Notes: generated by a model not told the origin, from the sequence alone. 64,000 nt of DNA from Alphaproteobacteria bacterium (GCA_028277405.1 JANQGH010000026.1:1-64000), one strand, 5' to 3'. Shown: positions 46,779-56,482, counted from the first letter of the stretch. Numbers and translations: made by a program.

Positions 46779-47105
46779 ATGTCAACTTTCGACGATCGCA
46801 AAAAGGGCTTTGAAAACAAGTACCAGCACGATCAGGAGATGCTGTTCAAGATCCAGAATCGTCGCAACAAGTTGCTTGGTCTTTGGGCCGCCGACCTGTT
46901 GGGCAAGTCCGGCGAGGATGCCGATGCCTATGCCAAGGAGGTCATCCTGTCCGACTTCGAGGCGCCGGGCGACGATGACGTCCACGACAAGGTCGCGGCG
47001 GATTTAGAGGCGGCCAGCGTCGACCTCTCCGACCATCGCCTGCGCAAGAAGATGGACGAGTTGCTGGCGGTGGCGCACGAGCAGATCATGACGGAGACGG
47101 GCTGA
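46779..47105 (+). CDS. DUF1476 protein, F1-ATPase zeta-type inhibitor subunit
   Basis: A 108-residue, highly charged, mostly helical protein. MSTFDDRKKGFENKYQHDQEMLFKIQNRRNKLLGLWAADLLG matches DUF1476, the alphaproteobacterial zeta subunit that in Paracoccus blocks ATP hydrolysis by the F1 sector through its N-terminal region. GGAACC before the ATG at 46779 fits a weak ribosome-binding site. It is a single-gene unit, away from atp genes, convergent with purB. In some species the protein is only a weak inhibitor, so function here is inferred from family. Confidence 0.9.
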   Translation: MSTFDDRKKGFENKYQHDQEMLFKIQNRRNKLLGLWAADLLGKSGEDADAYAKEVILSDFEAPGDDDVHDKVAADLEAASVDLSDHRLRKKMDELLAVAHEQIMTETG

Positions 47106-47129
47106 GCTTCGTCGACCGTTTCTGAACGG

Positions 47130-48428
47130 TCAGTCCGGATCGAACACCCGTTTGAACACCGTGTCGACGTGTTTGGTGTGGTAGGCTAGGTCGAACAGGC
47201 GGCCTAGCTGATCCTCATCGAGTCGCTCGGTCACGCCTGCGTCCTGGCGCAGCAGGTCGAGGAAGCTGCCGCCCGATTGCCAGACGGCCATGGCATTGCG
47301 CTGAACGGTCTCGTAGGCTTCCTCGCGGCTCATCCCCGCCTGGGTGAGGGCCAGCAGCACCCGCTGTGAAAACACCAGCCCACCCAACCGGTCCAGATTG
47401 GCACGCATCGCGTCGGGATGGACCATCAGCTTGCCGATCACGCCGGCAAGCCGGCCAAGCGCGAAATCCAGCGCGATCGTCGCGTCGGGCGCGATGACGC
47501 GCTCGACCGACGAATGGGCAATGTCCCGCTCATGCCACTGGGCGATGTTCTCCAAGGCCGGCACCACGGCCGCCCGGACGATGCGTGCCAACCCCGTCAG
47601 GTTTTCGGTCAGCACCGGGTTGCGCTTGTGCGGCATGGCCGACGAGCCCTTTTGGCCGGCGGCGAAGAACTCCTCCGCCTCGCGAACCTCGGTGCGCTGA
47701 AGATGGCGGATTTCGACCGCCAGGTTTTCCACCGAGCCCGCGACCACGCCCAGCGCGGCAAAGAAGGCCCCATGCCGGTCGCGTGGGATGATCTGCGTGG
47801 ATACCGTCTCCGGCACCAGCCCGAGCTTTTCCGCGACATGTGCCTCGACACTGGGGTGGATGTTGGCATAGGTGCCCACCGCGCCGGATATCGCGCAGGT
47901 CGCGACCTCCGCTCGCGCCGCCTCCAGCCGCTTGCGCGCCCGCGCGAAGGCGGCGTAATGGCCGGCCAGCTTCAGCCCGAAAGTCGTCGGCTCGGCATGA
48001 ATGCCATGGCTGCGGCCGATACAGATCGTATTGCGATGCTCAAACGCGCGGGTTTTCAGCGCCGATAGCAGGGCATCGACATCACGCAGCAGCAGGTCGG
48101 CGGCTTGCTTGAGCTGGACGGCCAGCGTGGTGTCCAGAATGTCCGACGAGGTCATGCCCTGATGGACGAAGCGCGCCTCGGGTCCGACATGTTCGGCCAG
48201 ATTGGTCAGAAAGGCGATGACGTCGTGATGGGTCTCGCGCTCGATCTCGTCGATGCGCGCGATCTCCCACTTGCCCTTTTTCCAAACCGTCTCGGCCGCC
48301 TCACGCGGGATCACGCCCAACTCCGCTTGGGCGTCGCAGGCATGGGCCTCGATCTCGAACCAGATCCGGAACTTGTTCTCCGGCTCCCAGATCTTGGCCA
48401 TCTCGGGCCGGGAATAGCGTGGGATCAT
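47130..48428 (-). CDS. purB: Adenylosuccinate lyase
   Basis: A 432-residue enzyme that acts twice in purine synthesis (SAICAR to AICAR and adenylosuccinate to AMP). MIPRYSRPEMAKIWEPENKF at the start, HQGMTSSDILDT, GRSHGIHAEPTTFG and the signature GSSAMPHKRNP near 265 are present, the latter carrying the catalytic Ser loop. The length and type match the bacterial/Bacillus-like short PurB. It ends 24 bases from the zeta-subunit gene. Confidence 0.97.
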   Translation of the reverse strand: MIPRYSRPEMAKIWEPENKFRIWFEIEAHACDAQAELGVIPREAAETVWKKGKWEIARIDEIERETHHDVIAFLTNLAEHVGPEARFVHQGMTSSDILDTTLAVQLKQAADLLLRDVDALLSALKTRAFEHRNTICIGRSHGIHAEPTTFGLKLAGHYAAFARARKRLEAARAEVATCAISGAVGTYANIHPSVEAHVAEKLGLVPETVSTQIIPRDRHGAFFAALGVVAGSVENLAVEIRHLQRTEVREAEEFFAAGQKGSSAMPHKRNPVLTENLTGLARIVRAAVVPALENIAQWHERDIAHSSVERVIAPDATIALDFALGRLAGVIGKLMVHPDAMRANLDRLGGLVFSQRVLLALTQAGMSREEAYETVQRNAMAVWQSGGSFLDLLRQDAGVTERLDEDQLGRLFDLAYHTKHVDTVFKRVFDPD

Positions 48429-48509
48429 TGATTGTCGTCTTCACAGATAGGGATTGCGCTCGGCAGCCACCCCTACCTACGCGCTTTCACCGCCAAGGCT
48501 GTAACGGTT

Positions 48510-49199
48510 TTACAGCAACCCTAACCCTCGAAAACTGGCCTGCCCCGCGCGGCCGATGATGACATGGTCGTGGATGACGACATCGACGGACGACAGCGCC
48601 AACGCGATCTGGTGGGTCATGGCGATGTCGGCCTCGGACGGTTGAGGGTCGCCGGACGGGTGGTTGTGCACCAGGATGATCGCCGTGGCACCCAGCTCCA
48701 GAACCCGCTTGACCACCTCGCGCGGGTAGACCGGCGCTTGGTCGACCGTGCCCTGCTGCATCACCTCGTCGGCGATCAGAGCGTTTTTCTTGTCCAGAAA
48801 CAGAAGGCGGACCTGTTCGGTCGTCTGATCCTGCATGGCCAGCCGCAGATAGGCCATCAGTTGCTCCCAGCCGCCCAACACTGGGCGCTCAGCGACCTGT
48901 TGACGCAGCATGCGCTCCGCGGCGGCCTGGACGGCTTTTAGCGCCACGACCGCCGATGGGCCCAGGCCGCCGCGCTGCTCCAGATGCGCCGGATCGGCGG
49001 CAAGAACACCGGCGAAGCCGCCGAACTCGTCGAGCAACTGCTTGGCCAACGGCTTCACGTCGCGCCTGGGAATGGCGCCGAACAGCAGCAGTTCCAAAAG
49101 CTCGTAATCCGCCAGACCGTCAGGGCCGGCGCTCAAAAAGCGCTGGCGCAGCCGGTCGCGGTGGCCGGTGTAGTGAGGCTTGGTCTTCGTCCCCGTCAC
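48510..49199 (-). CDS. radC: RadC-family (JAB/MPN) protein
   Basis: A 229-residue protein with an N-terminal helix-hairpin-helix region ([30 protein letters not shown]) and a JAB/MPN domain with [14 protein letters not shown], the zinc-binding set. The role once given to RadC in repair is not supported, and its activity is unknown. The start is GTG at 49199, overlapping the map stop by 4 bases (GTGA); the long open frame upstream lies inside map in another frame. Confidence 0.92.
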   Translation of the reverse strand: MTGTKTKPHYTGHRDRLRQRFLSAGPDGLADYELLELLLFGAIPRRDVKPLAKQLLDEFGGFAGVLAADPAHLEQRGGLGPSAVVALKAVQAAAERMLRQQVAERPVLGGWEQLMAYLRLAMQDQTTEQVRLLFLDKKNALIADEVMQQGTVDQAPVYPREVVKRVLELGATAIILVHNHPSGDPQPSEADIAMTHQIALALSSVDVVIHDHVIIGRAGQASFRGLGLL

Positions 49200-50017
49200 G
49201 GCCCCGCATAGGGCGGTTGGGTGTAGCCGGCGGGCGACAGGGTGAAGATCTCGACCCCATCCGCCGTAACGCCGACGGAGTGTTCGAACTGGGCCGACAG
49301 GCTCTTGTCGCGCGTCACTGCGGTCCAGCCGTCGGACAGCACTTTCACGTCGCGCCGGCCGGCATTCACCATCGGCTCGATGGTAAAGAACATGCCCTCC
49401 TTCAGCACCATGCCTTCGCCCGCATTGCCGTAGTGTAGAATGCTGGGCGGGGCGTGAAAGACCCGGCCCAGCCCGTGGCCGCAAAAGTCCTCCACCACGG
49501 AAAAGCGCGGCTCGACATGGGACTGGATGGCATGGCCGATATCGCCCAGCGTGGCGCCGGGCTTGACCGCCGCGATGCCCTTCATCATCGCCTCATAGGT
49601 CGCGCTTACCAACTGGCGCGCCTTGACCGAGACCTTGTCGCCGGCGAAGTACATGCGGCTGTTGTCGCCGTACCAGCCGTCGAGAATGACCGTGACATCA
49701 ATGTTCAGAATGTCGCCGCGCGACAGTCGCCGGTCGCCGGGGATGCCGTGGCAGACGACATGGTTCAGCGAGATGCAACTGGCCTTGGTGTAGCCGCGAT
49801 AATTGATCGTCGCCGGGACCGCGCCATTGTCCCGCATGTAGGTCTCGCACAGCTTGTCGAGCTCACCGGTGGTGATCCCGGGTTCGACATAATCGGTGAT
49901 GAAATCCAACGTCGCGGCCGCCAGCCTGCCGGCCTTGCGCATGCCGGCAAAGCCTTCGGGGCCGTGGATCGGCACCCGTTCCAGTTCCAAGGCGTCGGCC
50001 AAATAATCCTGAGCCAT
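49196..50017 (-). CDS. map: Methionine aminopeptidase type I
   Basis: A 273-residue enzyme that removes initiator Met. [38 protein letters not shown] has two Asp ligands; [14 protein letters not shown] has the His ligand; [10 protein letters not shown] and SAQFEHSV have the Glu ligands. The ATG at 50017 gives the usual length. It sits 35 bases downstream of sfsA and overlaps radC by 4 bases, so the three minus-strand genes form one operon. Confidence 0.96.
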   Translation of the reverse strand: MAQDYLADALELERVPIHGPEGFAGMRKAGRLAAATLDFITDYVEPGITTGELDKLCETYMRDNGAVPATINYRGYTKASCISLNHVVCHGIPGDRRLSRGDILNIDVTVILDGWYGDNSRMYFAGDKVSVKARQLVSATYEAMMKGIAAVKPGATLGDIGHAIQSHVEPRFSVVEDFCGHGLGRVFHAPPSILHYGNAGEGMVLKEGMFFTIEPMVNAGRRDVKVLSDGWTAVTRDKSLSAQFEHSVGVTADGVEIFTLSPAGYTQPPYAGP

Positions 50018-50052
50018 CAAATATGATCCTGTCGAACCAATCTCGCCGCCGG

Positions 50053-50769
50053 CTATAGCATCAGCGGCAGTTGTCTTTCCACGGTGATGCCGGCAGGGCT
50101 GACCTGACAGGCATAACAAACGGCCTCGACCCCGTTGGCCCGTGCTTGGCGCAGGGCATTGTCATAGGCGGGGTCGATGTCGGCCGCGATCCTAAAATGG
50201 TCATTGTCGGACCGCTGTACCAGATAGACCATCACCGCCCGGGCGCCATCGGCGACCATGTCCGTCATCTCGCGCAGATGTTTCGCGCCACGCGCCGTCA
50301 CCGCGTCGGGGAACTCCGCTGCCGTCGGGTGGGGGCCGTCGGGCCGCGTCAGATGAACGTTCTTGACCTCGACATAGCAGGGCGGCCGGTCCGGGCTTTC
50401 GAGCAGGATGTCGATGCGGCTGTTCTTGCCGTAGCGCACCTCGCGCCGCAGGGACGGGTAGCCGGCAAGCTCGGCGATCGTCCCATCGCGAATCGCCTCT
50501 TCGACCAAGCCGTTGGGATGGCTGGTGTTGATGCCGACAAAGGTGCCGTCGTCCAGACGCACCAGCTCCAGCGAGTGTTTCAGCTTGCGGCTGGGCTTGT
50601 CGTGATAGGACAGATAGGCGCCGATCCCCGGCATGTTCAGCCCGATCATGCCGCCGGGATTGGCGCAATGGGCCGTGATCTCCGTGCCGTCCGGCAAGGC
50701 GATGTCGGCCAGAAACCGTTTGTACCGGCGAATCAACCGGCCTTCGATCAAAGGGGTGGCGAAGCGCAT
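50053..50769 (-). CDS. sfsA: SfsA family DNA-binding/nuclease-like protein
   Basis: A 238-residue SfsA protein: RRYKRFLADIALPDGTEITAHCANPGGMIGL at the N terminus (an OB-like region), then SRIDILLESPDRPPCYVEVKNVHL, which has the D-x(n)-E-x-K pattern of PD-(D/E)XK nucleases, and ARAVMVYLVQRSDNDHF. In E. coli it was linked to maltose gene expression; the biochemical task is unclear. First gene of sfsA-map-radC, divergent from the molybdopterin-binding gene with 52 bases between. Confidence 0.92.
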   Translation of the reverse strand: MRFATPLIEGRLIRRYKRFLADIALPDGTEITAHCANPGGMIGLNMPGIGAYLSYHDKPSRKLKHSLELVRLDDGTFVGINTSHPNGLVEEAIRDGTIAELAGYPSLRREVRYGKNSRIDILLESPDRPPCYVEVKNVHLTRPDGPHPTAAEFPDAVTARGAKHLREMTDMVADGARAVMVYLVQRSDNDHFRIAADIDPAYDNALRQARANGVEAVCYACQVSPAGITVERQLPLML

Positions 50770-50821
50770 CGCGCTTTCCTATAGGCTGTGCCCGAGTCTG
50801 ACAACGGTGCGGAAAACGGGT

Positions 50822-51622
50822 ATGGGCGATCAAGGCGTGGTCACGGCGGCCGCGATCATCATCGGCAACGAGATCTTGAGCGGCCGGACCAGGGACGCCA
50901 ACCTGCCCTACATCGCCGAACGGCTGGCCGGCTGGGGTATTCAGTTGATGGAGGCGCGGGTCGTGCCGGACATCGAGGACGAGATCGTCGGCGCGGTGAA
51001 CGCGCTGCGCGCCAAGTTCGACTATGTGCTGACCTCCGGCGGCATCGGCCCGACCCATGACGACATCACCGCCGCCTCGATCGCCAAGGCGTTCGACGTG
51101 CCGCTGGACCGGCATGACGAGGCCGTGCGCCGGCTGCAGCGCCATTACGAACGGCCGGAGGATCTGACCGAGGCGCGCCTGCGCATGGCCAACGTGCCCC
51201 GGGGCGGGGTGCTGATCGACAATCCGGTCAGTGCCGCGCCGGGCTTTCAGGTCGAGAACGTCTTCGTGCTGGCCGGCGTGCCCCGCATCATGCAGGCGAT
51301 GATCGACGGGCTGCAGGGCCGCATGGCGGGCGGGCGGCAGATGCATGCGGTGTCGATCACCTGCGCCTTGCCGGAAAGCATCCTGGCGCCGGGGCTGGGC
51401 GAGATCCAGTCGGACCATCCGGACGTCTCGATCGGCAGCTATCCGCATTTCGCGGCGGCGCGGTCCGCCAGCCGGTTCGGCGTCAGCATCGTGCTGCGCG
51501 GCCTGGAGACGACAGACGTCGAAGCCGCGGCCGACAAGGTCCGCGACCTGATGCGCTCCCTCGGTGGCACGCCGGAGGATCGCGACCTTTCCACTGACAA
51601 GAAGGCGGCCGACCATGCTTGA
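50822..51622 (+). CDS. Molybdopterin-binding (MoaB/CinA N-terminal-like) protein
   Basis: A 266-residue protein whose first 170 residues are a MoCF_biosynth domain: AAIIIGNEILSGRTRDANLPYIAERL and VLTSGGIGPTHDDITAASIAKAF. It lacks the deamidase domain of full CinA. Such stand-alone proteins are common in alphaproteobacteria and may have a role in nicotinamide-nucleotide or molybdopterin metabolism; evidence is thin. The stop overlaps marC by 8 bases. Confidence 0.85.
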   Translation: MGDQGVVTAAAIIIGNEILSGRTRDANLPYIAERLAGWGIQLMEARVVPDIEDEIVGAVNALRAKFDYVLTSGGIGPTHDDITAASIAKAFDVPLDRHDEAVRRLQRHYERPEDLTEARLRMANVPRGGVLIDNPVSAAPGFQVENVFVLAGVPRIMQAMIDGLQGRMAGGRQMHAVSITCALPESILAPGLGEIQSDHPDVSIGSYPHFAAARSASRFGVSIVLRGLETTDVEAAADKVRDLMRSLGGTPEDRDLSTDKKAADHA

Positions 51623-52331
51623 ACTTGCGCTGACCAGCTTCGCGACCTTGTTCGTGATCATCGATCCGCCGGGCAATCTGCCGATCTTCATTTCGCTGAC
51701 GGCCAACACGCCGGCCGCTCACCAACGGGCGATGGCGATCAAGGCGCCGATCATCGCGCTGTGCGTGCTGTTGCTGTTTGCGCTGGCCGGTGAAAGCCTG
51801 CTCAGCTTCATCGGCGTGGAAATGTCGGCCTTTCGCATTGCCGGCGGCTTGATGCTGCTTCTGGTGGCGTTTGAGATGGTGTTCGATCTCCGGGGCAAAC
51901 GGCGGTCGGACAGTGCCCATCAGATCCATCGGCGCAAACAGCAGGCGGCTGGCGCGGCCGGTGCCGCTGCCGCGCAGCCGGCAGCGCAAGCCTCAGCCGA
52001 TCAGGGCGATGACGGCAACCCCCCGCCCGTCGATATCTCGGTGTTTCCCATGGCCATTCCCATTCTGGCTGGCCCCGGCGCCATCACGACCGTCCTGCTG
52101 CTGATGAGCCAGCAGACCGAGGGCGGCGTCGGCGATGCGGTCGTCCTGGGTGTTGTCGTGGTGCTGATGGCCATGTGTATGGCCCTGTTCCTGCTGTCCA
52201 GCAAGTTGGACAAGCTGCTGGGCGACACGGTTACCAGCGTCTTGACCCGCCTGTTCGGCGTCATCCTGGCCGCGCTGTCGATCCAGTTCATCATCGACGG
52301 CGCCCAACAGGCGTTCCATCTCACGTCGTAG
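51615..52331 (+). CDS. MarC-family inner-membrane protein
   Basis: A 238-residue protein with six helices in the MarC arrangement: LFVIIDPPGNLPIFISLT in helix 1 and PMAIPILAGPGAITTVLLL after the central loop. That loop holds about 45 low-complexity residues rich in Ala, Gln and Asp, longer than in many relatives. MarC was once tied to antibiotic resistance, but later work did not support this and the role is open. Begins within the end of the preceding gene. Confidence 0.9.
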   Translation: MLELALTSFATLFVIIDPPGNLPIFISLTANTPAAHQRAMAIKAPIIALCVLLLFALAGESLLSFIGVEMSAFRIAGGLMLLLVAFEMVFDLRGKRRSDSAHQIHRRKQQAAGAAGAAAAQPAAQASADQGDDGNPPPVDISVFPMAIPILAGPGAITTVLLLMSQQTEGGVGDAVVLGVVVVLMAMCMALFLLSSKLDKLLGDTVTSVLTRLFGVILAALSIQFIIDGAQQAFHLTS

Positions 52332-52401
52332 GACAGCGACAGGGCGCTTGCCTTCGCCGGCCGATCACTCCTAGGGTGCCGCCGCCTTCAACAAAGGCAT
52401 T

Positions 52402-52486
52402 GCCCGCTTGGCGGAATTGGTAGACGCAAGGGACTTAAAATTCCTGGGCTTCGGCCATGCCGGTTCGAGTCCGGCAGCGGGCACCA
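52402..52486 (+). tRNA. tRNA-Leu(TAA)
   Basis: An 85-base class II tRNA with encoded CCA. Acceptor GCCCGCT pairs with AGCGGGC; the anticodon stem AGGGA/TTCCT surrounds loop CTTAAAA (anticodon TAA); the variable arm is TGGGCTTCGGCCAT-like; the T arm is GCCGGTTCGAGTCCGGC. It reads UUA codons, rare in GC-rich genes. Confidence 0.95.
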
Positions 52487-52502
52487 TGTGGTCGTTTTGG
52501 CG

Positions 52503-52901
52503 CTATTTCCCCGATCCGCCGCCACTGCTGCCGAGCGGCTGCAGCGTCTCCGTGCCCACGGTGGGGCTGCCGAAGCTGGTCCATTCGCCGACCAGGCTGC
52601 CGTCCGGTTGAAGGTCGTAGATCGCCACGAACGACTCGCCGCTCGCGACGAACACCGCTGCCAGCGCATCGCCTTGGAGGATGCCGGTACCTTCCAGGAT
52701 GCCGCCGCCCTGGTTTTGCTCGATGGCGAAGGTTTCGCCGGTGCGGGTGATGGTGGTCGTGCCGGAATAGGGCGCGCCCGTCAGGCTGGTGCCCGACATG
52801 GCATAGGCGCCCGCGATGTCCTGGGCCAGCGCGTCGCCGGCGATCAGCGTCCAGCCGAGCGCGAGCGTGGCGGCCATGCGGGTGAGCGTCGTTCGGACCA
52901 T
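52503..52901 (-). CDS. Small secreted protein of unknown function
   Basis: A 132-residue protein with a signal peptide (MAATLALGWTLIAGDALA, cleavage near 26) and a beta-rich mature part with repeated short segments (GAYAMSGTSLTGAPYSGTTTI, GTGILQGDALAAVFVASG, SLVGEWTSFG). The DGSLVGEW style is shared by small periplasmic proteins annotated as fibronectin-binding-like, but I cannot assign a family. GGAGG before the ATG at 52901 sets the start. Divergent from the SDR gene. Confidence 0.7.
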   Translation of the reverse strand: MVRTTLTRMAATLALGWTLIAGDALAQDIAGAYAMSGTSLTGAPYSGTTTITRTGETFAIEQNQGGGILEGTGILQGDALAAVFVASGESFVAIYDLQPDGSLVGEWTSFGSPTVGTETLQPLGSSGGGSGK

Positions 52902-52976
52902 GTCATCCTCCGTAATTTTGTGCCAGCGTGCGTCATCATAGCATGAAGCATGTTTCAATTCGGGCAGGGGGTGCAG

Positions 52977-53774
52977 ATGGCGGGACGTCTGGCCGGCAAG
53001 GTGGCACTGGTGGTCGGCGCGGGATCCAGCGGGCCTGGCTGGGGCAATGGCAAGGCGGCGGCCGTGCTGTTCGCACGCGAGGGGGCCACCGTGGCCGCGC
53101 TCGACCGCGATATGGCAGCGGCGGAGGAGACGGTCGGCCTGATCGAAGGCGAGGGCGGTGCGGCGTTCGCGTTGGCGGCCGACGTTGTGGATGGCGAGGG
53201 CATGGCTGCCTGCGTCGATCGGGTGTTGAGCGATCACGGCCGCATCGACGTGCTGCACTACAATGTCGGCATCCTGACCCTTGGCGGCCCGCTCGAAACC
53301 AGCGAGGCGGACTGGGACAGGGTGGTCGACGTCAATCTGAAGGGGCTGTTCCTGACCGCGAAGGCGGTGCTGCCGTCGATGCTGGAGCAAGGGAAGGGGG
53401 CCATCGTCACCGTCTCGACGGTCGGCGCCATCCGGTCGACCAGCATCCCTTACATCAGCTATTCGTCCAGCAAGGCCGGGGTGATGCAATTCACCCGGTC
53501 GGTCGCGCTGCAATACGCCCGGCAGGGCATCCGGGCAAACACCATCCTGCCGGGGCTGATGCGCACGCCGATGATCGAGGGGCCGCTGAAGGCCCATTAT
53601 GGTGAAGACAGCGAGGCCATGATGGAAGAGCGCGACGCGACCTGCCCGATGGGTCATATGGGCGATGCCTGGGACGTGGCCCACGCCGCCCTGTTTCTGG
53701 CCTCCGACGAGGCCAGATACATCACCGGCACCGAACTGATCGTCGATGGCGGACTGTCCGCCACCCACGCCTGA
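52977..53774 (+). CDS. Short-chain dehydrogenase/reductase (classical SDR)
   Basis: A 265-residue SDR. The cofactor loop is VGAGSSGPGWGNGKAAA, an unusual long form of TGxxxGxG with two extra Gly; YNVGI replaces the typical NNAG; the catalytic Ser and YSSSK follow at STVGAIRSTSIPYISYSSSK. Asp after the second strand (ALDRD) suggests preference for NAD. The ATG at 52977 is chosen because it starts the fold (MAGRLAGKVALV); an ATG nine codons upstream is possible. Substrate unknown. Confidence 0.87.
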   Translation: MAGRLAGKVALVVGAGSSGPGWGNGKAAAVLFAREGATVAALDRDMAAAEETVGLIEGEGGAAFALAADVVDGEGMAACVDRVLSDHGRIDVLHYNVGILTLGGPLETSEADWDRVVDVNLKGLFLTAKAVLPSMLEQGKGAIVTVSTVGAIRSTSIPYISYSSSKAGVMQFTRSVALQYARQGIRANTILPGLMRTPMIEGPLKAHYGEDSEAMMEERDATCPMGHMGDAWDVAHAALFLASDEARYITGTELIVDGGLSATHA

Positions 53775-53791
53775 GCATAGGGCTAAAGCCG

Positions 53792-54274
53792 ATGATCGAC
53801 CTCGCGTGCCGCATCGTCCTTCTGGCGGATCGGCCGGATCTGATCCCGACTTTGACCGATTGGTTCGCCGCTGAGTGGGAACCCTATTACGGCGCGGGCG
53901 GGCCCGGTGATGCCGGCAGCGACCTGCGCGGGTGCCTCAATCGCGATACTCTGCCGGTCGCCTTGGTGGCACTCGATGCCGACGACACACTGCTGGGGAC
54001 GGCGGCGTTGAAGGAAGAGTCGGTCGGCAGCGAGTTGGGCGTTGGCCCTTGGCTGGCCGCATTTCTGGTCGCGCCCGAGCATCGGGGGCGGGGCGTGGGC
54101 ACAGCCCTTGTGGCCGCGATCGAGGGCGAGGCGGCGCGGCTGGGATTTGCCGAGATCTACACGTCGACCGACACGGCGGACGGCATTCTCAAGCGACGCG
54201 GATGGCTACCTTTCGGCGACACGGAGTCCTTGCGCGGGCCGCTGAAGATCTATCGCTTTTCGACCGGCGGCTGA
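53792..54274 (+). CDS. GNAT-family N-acetyltransferase
   Basis: A 160-residue protein with the GNAT core: ALVALDADDTLLGTAALKEE, then LAAFLVAPEHRGRGVGTALVAAIEGEAARLGF including the acetyl-CoA-binding R-G-R-G-V-G-T, and IYTSTDTADGILKRRGWLPFGD. The substrate is not evident. It follows the SDR by 17 bases and its 3' end overlaps the convergent AbrB-family gene by 25 bases. Confidence 0.85.
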   Translation: MIDLACRIVLLADRPDLIPTLTDWFAAEWEPYYGAGGPGDAGSDLRGCLNRDTLPVALVALDADDTLLGTAALKEESVGSELGVGPWLAAFLVAPEHRGRGVGTALVAAIEGEAARLGFAEIYTSTDTADGILKRRGWLPFGDTESLRGPLKIYRFSTGG

Positions 54275-55401
54275 TGGCCGGTTGTCGGTCTTCGGCCGGC
54301 GCCGGTCGCTAGACTGAACAGCTTGAAGACCAGCGGCGCGAACAGGACGATCAAGACGATGCGCACGATGTGGTGGGTCGCGACGAAGGCCGCATCGACG
54401 TTGAGGCTGAGGGCCACCAGGCTCATCTCCGCCAGTCCGCCGGGAGCATAGGCCAGCAGCAGCGCGTTGACCGGCAGCCCGGTCAGCGCGTTGATCAGGT
54501 AGGCGAAAAAGGCCGCGATGGCGAGCAAGATGACGGTCAGCCCGGCCGCGACCACCAAGGCCCGCCCGATCTGCCTGAGGCTGATGCCGGTGAACCGGCA
54601 GCCGATGGCCGAGCCGACGACGATCTGCGCAATGGCAATCAGCAGGGCTGGTGGCCGGTCGTCGGTGAGGCCGATCAGGTGGATCACCGCGCTTAAGATC
54701 ATCGGCCCCACCAGATTAGCGGCCGGCAGCCTGGCCCATTTCGCCAAAGGTGCCCCGAGCACGCAGCCGATCAAGAACAGCGTGTCGATCGACTCCATCT
54801 CCGAAAGCGCCGGCCCGAGCGAGCGGTTCGGGTTGGCCCCGTCATAGCCCTGGGTCAGGACGAACCAGAAAGGCACGACGCAGACGACCAGCAACACCCG
54901 CAGCGAGTGGCTGAGCGCGATCGTACGCTCGTCGCCGCCCAGGGCGCCGCCGATCATGATCATCTCGTTGAAGCCACCCGGCGCGGCGGCAAAGAACGCC
55001 GTCACCGGGTCATAACGGGCGGCAAAGCGCAGATAGAGCAGGCAAAGGCCGATCGCCGTCAGGATGTAGGGGATCAGGATCGACAGGGACAGCAGCCAAT
55101 CGTCGATCTGGTCCAGCAGCTCCGGGTTGAAGGCGCTGCCCAGCATGATGCCCAGTACCATCACCATGCCGGCCCGCAAGCCGCCGGGCACCGCGATCGG
55201 CGCCTTCATCAGCGCGCCGGCGCTGGTCGCCAGCATGGCGCCGATCATCCAGGCAAGCGGGACATGGAAGGCGTCGGCGATCGCACCGCCCACCGCACCG
55301 ATCACCAGCGCCAGCGCCAGCCGGCGATAGGCGACCGCGCGCAGCTGCGCCAGCCGGCTTTGCATCGGCGACGGTTTGCCGGCCGCCATTACGGCCGGCA
55401 A
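54250..55401 (-). CDS. AbrB-family membrane protein (putative ammonia-monooxygenase-like family)
   Basis: A 383-residue integral membrane protein with about ten helices in two related halves; each half has a glycine-rich AAPGGFNEM or YAPGGLAEMSL motif, the mark of the AbrB-duplication family. Database titles such as 'ammonia monooxygenase' are historical and have no enzymatic basis. It may be a transporter. An in-frame Met thirteen codons in (MQSRL) is an alternative start. It stands alone, divergent from the hydrolase gene. Confidence 0.85.
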   Translation of the reverse strand: MPAVMAAGKPSPMQSRLAQLRAVAYRRLALALVIGAVGGAIADAFHVPLAWMIGAMLATSAGALMKAPIAVPGGLRAGMVMVLGIMLGSAFNPELLDQIDDWLLSLSILIPYILTAIGLCLLYLRFAARYDPVTAFFAAAPGGFNEMIMIGGALGGDERTIALSHSLRVLLVVCVVPFWFVLTQGYDGANPNRSLGPALSEMESIDTLFLIGCVLGAPLAKWARLPAANLVGPMILSAVIHLIGLTDDRPPALLIAIAQIVVGSAIGCRFTGISLRQIGRALVVAAGLTVILLAIAAFFAYLINALTGLPVNALLLAYAPGGLAEMSLVALSLNVDAAFVATHHIVRIVLIVLFAPLVFKLFSLATGAGRRPTTGHQPPVEKR

Positions 55402-55543
55402 GCCTGTGGTAAGCGGGTCGGAAAGTGAGAGGCGCGGGCTATGGAGCCGTCGGTCGGCGTCACAAAATCACGGGTCTTGGTCTCGAACGATGCGTTGGGC
55501 AGTATGGACCGGCCGATCGCCCGCGCCAATCATAAGGATTGCA

Positions 55544-56482
55544 ATGGAGGCATCCGCCGACCGCCGGGATCTGCTGAACGCCGAGTGGTTCACGCTCGGC
55601 GACGGGGCGCGCTTGCGCTGGTATCGCTGGCGGGCCATCGGCGACAAGGACCGCGGCGTGCTGCTGCTGCTGAACGGCCGTAGCGAGTTTCTGGAGAAGT
55701 GGGACGAGACCGCGCGGGATTTCGCCGCGCTGGGCTTCGACGTCTTCAGCCTGGATTGGCGCGGCCAGGGACTCTCTACGCGGCCGCTACCCGGTACCGA
55801 CAAAGGCTACATCGACCGGTTCGAGACCTATCTCGACGATCTCGAAGCCTTCCTCGACGCCGTTGTCGCGCCCGCGGCAGGCGCGCGGCCGATCGTCATG
55901 GTGGCCCATTCAATGGGCGGGCACATCGCCCTTCGCTTTCTTGCAGATCGTGGTCCGCCCGTGCGCGCGGTGGCGCTGTCCGCGCCGATGATCAACATCA
56001 GGACAGGCCCGCTGCACCGCGTCGTGGTGCATCTGATCGCATGGTTTGCCACGCGCATCGGCCTCGCCGATCGCTACACGTTAGGCGGTGGCCCGTTCGA
56101 TCCGGCCCGTGAACCGTTTGACGGCAACGTCCTGACCGGTGACCCGGACCGCTACCAGGTTCGCATGGACTATTTCGCCACCTACCCCGAACTCCGCGTC
56201 GGTTCGGTGACGATGGGCTGGCTGGATGCAGCCTTCCGCAGCGTCAAGAAGATGGCCGCCAAGGGCTATCTTGAACGCATTCGCATACCAGTCTTGATCG
56301 GACAGGCAGGCGAGGAGGCCCTTGTCGACAATCGCGCCATGGCGTCGGCGGTCGAGCGGATGCCCAATGCACGCCTGCAGGTGTTCGGCGGTGCCCGTCA
56401 CGAGCTGTTCATGGAGCAGGACACGACCCGAACCCCTCTGATGGAGGCCGTCGACACGTTTTTCGCCGATCACGGTGTCTGA
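55544..56482 (+). CDS. Alpha/beta hydrolase, lysophospholipase/monoacylglycerol lipase-like
   Basis: A 312-residue serine hydrolase: LLLNGRSEFLEKWDETARDF, DWRGQGLSTRPL, then the nucleophile elbow AHSMGGH with Ser123 and a C-terminal GARHELFME with the catalytic His. The pattern matches PldB-type lysophospholipases. AAGGA seven bases before the ATG at 55544 fixes the start; the open frame runs further upstream without family similarity. No signal peptide, so it is probably cytoplasmic or membrane associated. Confidence 0.87.
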   Translation: MEASADRRDLLNAEWFTLGDGARLRWYRWRAIGDKDRGVLLLLNGRSEFLEKWDETARDFAALGFDVFSLDWRGQGLSTRPLPGTDKGYIDRFETYLDDLEAFLDAVVAPAAGARPIVMVAHSMGGHIALRFLADRGPPVRAVALSAPMINIRTGPLHRVVVHLIAWFATRIGLADRYTLGGGPFDPAREPFDGNVLTGDPDRYQVRMDYFATYPELRVGSVTMGWLDAAFRSVKKMAAKGYLERIRIPVLIGQAGEEALVDNRAMASAVERMPNARLQVFGGARHELFMEQDTTRTPLMEAVDTFFADHGV

